A stretch of 64,000 bases of DNA, taken from assembly GCF_013415845.1 (NCBI RefSeq), contig NZ_CP058907.1, positions 2,976,001 through 3,040,000 on the forward strand, given 5' to 3'. This stretch comes from Rhodopseudomonas palustris (GTDB taxonomy: Bacteria; Pseudomonadota; Alphaproteobacteria; Rhizobiales; Xanthobacteraceae). The position numbers and the translations under genes are program-made. The stretch's first letter is position 1. Each line of letters begins with the position of its first letter. Below the pieces are notes generated by a model, which was not told where the DNA came from, did no database searches, and was given only the letters and a program-made list of their open reading frames with translations. Positions 59,417-64,000 of the stretch are shown here, one piece after another.

Positions 59417-60436
59417 TTACGCCAGCTTGCCGACTGACTTCTCGAGCAGCGACCACGCCTGATCGCCGTATTTGCCTTTCCACTCAGCGTAGAAGCCGGC
59501 GCTGCGCAGCTTGTCGCGGAACGGCATCACCGGCGGCTGATTGAAGATCAGCCCCTTGGCAGTCAGCTCTTCCTTGACGGTGGCGTTGAGCTTGGCGGTG
59601 TCTTCGCGTTCCTTCACCGCAGCCGCGTTGATGTGCTTGGCGACGATCGTGCGCACGTCCGGCGGCAGCTTTTCCCAGGCGCGACGGTTGGCCAGGAACC
59701 AGAAGCCGTCCCACATGTGGTTCGTCAGCGAGCAGTACTTCTGGACTTCGTACAGCTTGGCGGCCGAGATCAGCACCAGCGGGTTCTCTTGGCCTTCGAC
59801 CACCTTGGTCTGCAGCGCCGAATAGACTTCGCTGAAATTGATCGAGGCGGGGGCCGCATCGAACGCCTTGAACATCGAGGTCCACAGCGGCGACACCGGC
59901 ACGCGAATCTTGAAGCCCTTGAAGTCGTCCGGGCCGTTGATCGGCTTGGTCGACGACGTGGTCTGGCGGAAGCCGTTGTCCCAGATCTTGTCCATCACCA
60001 TCAGGCCGGCCTTCTGGATCTCGCCGCGGACATAGCCGCCGAGCTCGCCGTCCATGGCCTTCCAGACCGTCTCATAGTCCGGGAATGCGAAGCCGATGCC
60101 GTTGATCGAAGCTGCCGGCACCAGGGTCGACAGGATCAGGCCCGACAGTGTGAAGAACTCGACGCCGCCGGCGCGAATCTGGCTCAGCATGTCGGTGTCG
60201 GAGCCGAGCTGGTTGTTCGGGAAAACGTCGATCTGGACCTTGCCGTCGGTCTCGGCCTTGATCGCCGCCGACATCTCGCGGGCGCGAACGTTGAGCGGAT
60301 GGGTGTCGGGCAGGTTGTTGGCGTATTTGTACTTGAACTCGGCCTCAGCGGCGCGCGCCACCCAAGGCGCACCAATGCCGCCGATCGCGGCGGCCGCCGC
60401 CGATGCCTTCAACAAGCTCCTGCGTGAAAAACTCAT
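59417..60436 (-). CDS. TRAP transporter substrate-binding protein DctP
   Basis: A 339-residue periplasmic solute-binding protein. The twin-arginine motif SRRSLLKAS starts at residue 4 and a cleavable signal ends near AARA-AEA, so export by Tat is likely. The DctP fold shows FPNNQLGSDTDMLSQIRAGGVEFF, the carboxylate-binding Arg region in FKIRVPVSPLWTSMFKAF, and SEVYSALQTKVVEGQENPL. GGAGGAAG precedes the ATG. First gene of the operon dctP-dctQM-acyl-CoA ligase. Confidence 0.93.
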   Translation of the reverse strand: MSFSRRSLLKASAAAAAIGGIGAPWVARAAEAEFKYKYANNLPDTHPLNVRAREMSAAIKAETDGKVQIDVFPNNQLGSDTDMLSQIRAGGVEFFTLSGLILSTLVPAASINGIGFAFPDYETVWKAMDGELGGYVRGEIQKAGLMVMDKIWDNGFRQTTSSTKPINGPDDFKGFKIRVPVSPLWTSMFKAFDAAPASINFSEVYSALQTKVVEGQENPLVLISAAKLYEVQKYCSLTNHMWDGFWFLANRRAWEKLPPDVRTIVAKHINAAAVKEREDTAKLNATVKEELTAKGLIFNQPPVMPFRDKLRSAGFYAEWKGKYGDQAWSLLEKSVGKLA

Positions 60437-61442
60437 CTCGCTTCCTCCTGCCCGCGTGGTCTTTTTGTGAGAACGCACCCGAAATGTCGACGCGCCCTTG
60501 GTCATCATTTCGGCTGGTCCGGTCAAGCGATTTTGAGCCCGCCGGTGGATGGCGAGCGATCGGTCGGACTTAAGGTCACGGCTGGACGGTGGCGACTTTG
60601 GACGGCCTTTGGGCCGGTCCGGCCGGGGTTGGTCCGTGACGATCCGTCGGCGTTTGGTCCGCCGGACGGCCGGCGGCGAACAGCCCTGGGAAGCATCGGC
60701 TTGGGGCCAGCAGAGGCTTTGCCGGAGCCGCCGCGATGTGGCGGCCTTTGGGGCGAGCCTGGCCGCATCTGCGCAGCGCCTACAAAGATCGCGTGGCCCA
60801 GGCAATCATCGAGCGATATCCAGGCTCTCAGAGATTGCACGCACTTCGCAGGTTTGACTTTCTGTATGCCACATAAGCCTATGGTCAAACTGCTGTATCT
60901 ATATATTCCATAATATACCTTATGCGAATCATGGATGGGGTCAAGCAGACTGGCGGGCGTGCTCGGTGTTGCGCACCCCATAAGACTGCACTTCACCCCA
61001 AATGAACGTCGCGACGCATCCCATAAGACCGTCGTGCTTTTGAGATTGAGACTACCGTTTGCCTCGATTTGCGTGCCCAAGATCAGCCCGAAGCTGGTTG
61101 GCGGCGTGTCTGCAGCCACCCGCCGAGCACAAGGCTTGGATCGGACGTCCTGCAGGCATCGGCGGTGCCCAGGTCAGGCTGTGAATGACGGCATCCTGTT
61201 CGTAAGCTCGACCCCAGACTGTTTTGGCTGGATCGACCTAAGACGCTACCGCGACGCGCCGTTGCAATCTCTTGGTAAAAATGGGTTGGTTTGGGTTGGG
61301 GCAAACCACCCCCAGCCCACCAAGCCTCCGTGAGAACACCCCGAGGGCCGCTCCGGGATGCTCAGAACCCCAGCTGGAATTTTGCCCCGTTCGGTTGGGC
61401 AAGCGGTCGCACTCCGGGCTTCGCCATGCGTCCAGACGCCAA
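60437..61442. other. About 1 kb without a convincing gene
   Basis: Open frames here, such as a 198-codon minus-strand frame at 60523-61119, have no family features and read low-complexity GC-rich sequence. The segment at 60850-61035 is unusually AT-rich. It has CATAAG or its complement at 60871, 60919, 60979 and 61022, including near-identical 16-mers at 60973-60988 and 61016-61031. It probably contains the promoter and operators of the TRAP operon, perhaps with decayed sequence. Confidence 0.5.
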
Positions 61443-63914
61443 CTATCGCGACGTCGGTCTCGTTGATTGCTGTCGAATTTCTTGAACCAGGCGACCGAGT
61501 CCCGCGTCGTCCGGAAAGTCGGCTGCCAGGCGTTCAGCGTATGTAATCGCCGTACCGATATCCCCAGCGGCGCGGCTGTAGGCGACCAATGCCATCAGCG
61601 TGTCACGGTCATGCGGATGTCGAGCGGCGCTTTGTTTCAGGATGGCAACCGCATCTGCGACACGGCCGACCGCTTGCAGAGCGACGGCATAGACATAAGC
61701 AAAACGCGTCCGATCGGGGGCCAGCTCGGCGGCCTGGTGAAGCTCACTGATCGCTTCGTCGTGCCGCTTCAGCCGCACCAGGGTCAGCCCCAGACCATGG
61801 TGCAGCCCGGCATCCTGAGGCGAGACAGTGAGTGCCTCGCGCAACACCGTTTCGCCGTCGATCTCACGGCCGGATTGCCGGTACAGGTCGGCCAGATTGA
61901 CCGCCGCCGGAGCATAGTGGGGGCTGAGGCGCAGCGCCGCCTTGTATTCGATCTCGGCTGCGGCCGCCTGCCCGCGTGCCAGCAGGAAACGTCCCAACGC
62001 TGATCGCGCCTCCGGCCGATCCGCATTGAGACGCTGCGCGGCGACAAACTCCTCGGCGGCCAGATCGAACCGCTGCCGATCGGCAATCGGCTGCTGGTCG
62101 GTCGGAACGGCCGCAAGTAGCGACGCAGCGCGAATACGCACGCCACGAACTGGATCCGACAGCAGCGGCGCGGCCGTCGCCCATCGCTGCCCTGCCGGTA
62201 CGCCCTCCAGCAGATCGAGCGCCCCGATCCGCACCATCGGATCGGAGCTTGCCAAACCAGCTTTCGCAAGCTCGAGGGCCTCCGGCGATGGGTGCGAACC
62301 GAGTTCTGCTAACGCGGTGGCACGGACGATATCGGGCGTCGCCGGATCGGCGGCGACCGCAGCGAGCAGGCGGGATGCGTCGGCCCCCTCGCCCCAGGTG
62401 GCGGCGAACGCTGGTGCAAAGGTCTGGAAGCCCTTGCGGTTCGGTCCGTGCCAAGCCTCGATCGCGTCGGCGGCCCATCGTGGTGACCGGTCGGAATGGC
62501 AATCGTTGCAGGCGTTCGGCGTATCGAGCTGCGCCGAGACGTCCGGCCGCGGGATACGGAAGCCGTGGTCATGCCGCTGGTCGACGCCCATGTAGGTCCG
62601 AACCGGCATGTGGCACGTAATGCAAGGAGGAGGCGGCTCTACGGCGGCGTGCCGATGGTGCGTGGCACTCGAGAATTGTTCTGCGGCGTGACACTGCAGG
62701 CAGACATTGTCTCCGTCGTGACGCAGCTTTCCGCTGTGCGGATCGTGACAGTCACTGCAGGTCACGCCGGCAGCGAACATCTTGCTCTGTTTGAACGATC
62801 CGTAGTTGTAGACCTCGTCACGCATCTGGCCGTCGGCGTGATAGAGGCCGCGGCTCAGAGGCGAGACAGCATGCGTGTCGGACAGCCGTCGGCCCGGCAC
62901 CCATCCCTCGGACAATTGCCCTCGCCTTGCGTGGCAAAGCCCGCAGGATTCGACCTCGGTACGAAGCGTCGCGGGCGCCGAACTTCGTGTCGGATTTCCC
63001 GTCTTCGGATCAATCCTCCAGGTGATGTTGTTGCGCTCGGCGTAGCGCACCAGCAAGCCCATCGTGGCGTCATCTGATATTCCGATCGGCCACCAGCTTT
63101 GCTGCGCATGGGCCCAACCGACATGACGCGATCCCTGGCCGTGGCAGGCTTCACACCCCACGCTGATCTCGGCCCATGACGTCTTGAAGCGATCGGACGC
63201 CGCCTCGTAGTTCTTCCGAACGCCGGTCGAATGGCATTCGGCGCACATGAAATTCCAGTTCTGGTTCAGCCTGGTCCAGTGCAGCGCGTCGTCGTGCCCG
63301 ATCCGTTCGTCCGGGTAGAGATGAAACCAGCGCTGCCCTCCCTTATCCTTCGGCCGTGTATCCCAGGCAATCGACAGCGCCTGCAGGCGCCCGTCTGGAA
63401 ATTCGATGAGGTACTGTTGAAGCGGATAAATCCCGAACGTGTACTTCGCTTCGAATGTCGCCAGCTTTCCGTCCGGTCCTTCGGCCTCCACCATGAACTT
63501 GCCGTTCTGCCGGAAGAACCGCGACCGAACGCCAAAATGGTCGAAATGCTGATCATTGAAGTCGCCGAGCACGGAGCTCTCGGTTGCGTGCTGCATCGCG
63601 GCTTTGTGCTGCGACTTGTTCCACAGCCGGGCCTCGGTCTGGTGACAGCCCACGCAGGTGTCACTGCCGACGAAGGAGGCTGAAGACGTTTGCGTTGGCT
63701 TCGACGGCTCTCCGGGGCTCTCCAGTACATGGAATACGAAACCCGCACCGAATAGCACGACCAGCGTGGCGACGGCCACGACCCAAGGCTTCCACCTCGA
63801 GAATTCGACGGGTCGACCAGAACCAACAGCTTCAGACATCGGCGGCGAAGAGCGATCCGCGGCCCCTTTCGAATTATTTGCCTTGCCACCGGTCTTCCGC
63901 CGCTTGCGCGCCAA
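61443..63914 (-). CDS. Membrane-anchored octaheme c-type cytochrome with HEAT-like and TPR repeats
   Basis: An 823-residue protein. A basic, polar N-terminus is followed by one transmembrane anchor (about 43-63), then a cytochrome domain with eight CXXCH motifs: CVGCH, CAECH, CEACH, CGLCH, CSDCH, CLQCH, CITCH and CNDCH. HEAT-like helical repeats (about 515-610) and TPR repeats (about 615-815, e.g. PEARSALGRFLLARGQAAAAEIEYKAAL) follow. The heme part would lie in the periplasm. This architecture is known from cytochrome c554-like proteins, but the substrate is unknown. TTG start at 63914 has GAGGA 8 bases upstream; ATG 63839 is an alternative. Confidence 0.88.
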   Translation of the reverse strand: MARKRRKTGGKANNSKGAADRSSPPMSEAVGSGRPVEFSRWKPWVVAVATLVVLFGAGFVFHVLESPGEPSKPTQTSSASFVGSDTCVGCHQTEARLWNKSQHKAAMQHATESSVLGDFNDQHFDHFGVRSRFFRQNGKFMVEAEGPDGKLATFEAKYTFGIYPLQQYLIEFPDGRLQALSIAWDTRPKDKGGQRWFHLYPDERIGHDDALHWTRLNQNWNFMCAECHSTGVRKNYEAASDRFKTSWAEISVGCEACHGQGSRHVGWAHAQQSWWPIGISDDATMGLLVRYAERNNITWRIDPKTGNPTRSSAPATLRTEVESCGLCHARRGQLSEGWVPGRRLSDTHAVSPLSRGLYHADGQMRDEVYNYGSFKQSKMFAAGVTCSDCHDPHSGKLRHDGDNVCLQCHAAEQFSSATHHRHAAVEPPPPCITCHMPVRTYMGVDQRHDHGFRIPRPDVSAQLDTPNACNDCHSDRSPRWAADAIEAWHGPNRKGFQTFAPAFAATWGEGADASRLLAAVAADPATPDIVRATALAELGSHPSPEALELAKAGLASSDPMVRIGALDLLEGVPAGQRWATAAPLLSDPVRGVRIRAASLLAAVPTDQQPIADRQRFDLAAEEFVAAQRLNADRPEARSALGRFLLARGQAAAAEIEYKAALRLSPHYAPAAVNLADLYRQSGREIDGETVLREALTVSPQDAGLHHGLGLTLVRLKRHDEAISELHQAAELAPDRTRFAYVYAVALQAVGRVADAVAILKQSAARHPHDRDTLMALVAYSRAAGDIGTAITYAERLAADFPDDAGLGRLVQEIRQQSTRPTSR

Positions 63915-64000
63915 TCGTCAAATCCTCGAACCAACACTAGGGCGACACACTGCCTCGGCGAGCGAGGGCCGGATCGGTTCATTCCGGGTTGGAAATTCGA

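Noticed and set aside
57719..59437. 572-codon plus-strand open frame opposite dctQM
   Set aside because: The translation is mostly His/Arg/Gln/Asp repeats typical of antisense reading of a membrane protein gene. dctQM on the other strand is unmistakable.

Overview
The window is high-GC alphaproteobacterial chromosome. Gene order and protein content fit the Bradyrhizobium/Rhodopseudomonas group, most like Rhodopseudomonas palustris: nrdR-ribD-ribE-ribH-nusB-thiL-hppA; bamE / Cbp3-like chaperone / yceD-plsX-fabH-ihfA-merR; rlpA ... dac-tmk-holB-metG-tatD-MBL. This assignment rests on recalled family and gene-order knowledge, not on a database search.

Region by region: 1-6400 holds glyA, nrdR and the riboflavin/thiamine cluster, with palindromic intergenic repeats between genes. 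6618-11034 holds hppA (H+-pyrophosphatase) and an accessory insertion: an AT-rich HNH nuclease gene interrupted at its last codon by an IS481-type insertion sequence, followed by a second, truncated and diverged copy of the hppA 3' end. 11141-12711 has two small conserved proteins and an epoxide-hydrolase-like enzyme. 12782-18017 is envelope, lipid and nucleoid housekeeping, with a possible attenuator before plsX. tRNA-Pro(GGG) lies at 18336. 19115-24454 has a TonB-dependent siderophore receptor, small membrane proteins, an SDR and a DUF169 protein. 24613-32516 is an exopolysaccharide locus (priming glycosyltransferase, GT4 glycosyltransferase, GumC/Wzz-like co-polymerase with a degenerate kinase domain, CelD-like acyltransferase, degenerate NodB-type deacetylase). 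32582-35860 has dps, an outer-membrane barrel protein, a DUF2842 protein and ctaA. 35874-38880 is a TetR/ThDP-enzyme operon, a palindromic operator candidate and a decayed SDR/alcohol-dehydrogenase relic. 38880-42934 has a TMEM175-like channel, metY, a CoA-binding protein, an enoyl-CoA hydratase and a thioesterase. 43090-44038 is rplM-rpsI. 44313-48273 has a diguanylate cyclase, a monooxygenase-like protein, an AI-2E-type permease and rlpA. 48302-55625 has an inverted alpha/beta hydrolase and the dac-tmk-holB-metG-tatD-MBL run. 55817-60436 is a TRAP transporter operon ending in an acyl-CoA ligase. 60437-61442 is about 1 kb without a convincing gene. 61443-63914 is a membrane-anchored octaheme cytochrome with TPR repeats.

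The most unusual structure is at 8547-11034. An HNH nuclease gene sits exactly between an intact hppA and a 192-bp relic of the hppA end, each copy followed by its own terminator. This looks like a mobile nuclease cassette that integrated at the conserved GAWDN codons of hppA and brought its own replacement 3' end. An IS later entered the nuclease gene. Removing the IS and one 7-bp target duplication restores the nuclease stop codon a few bases before the relic.
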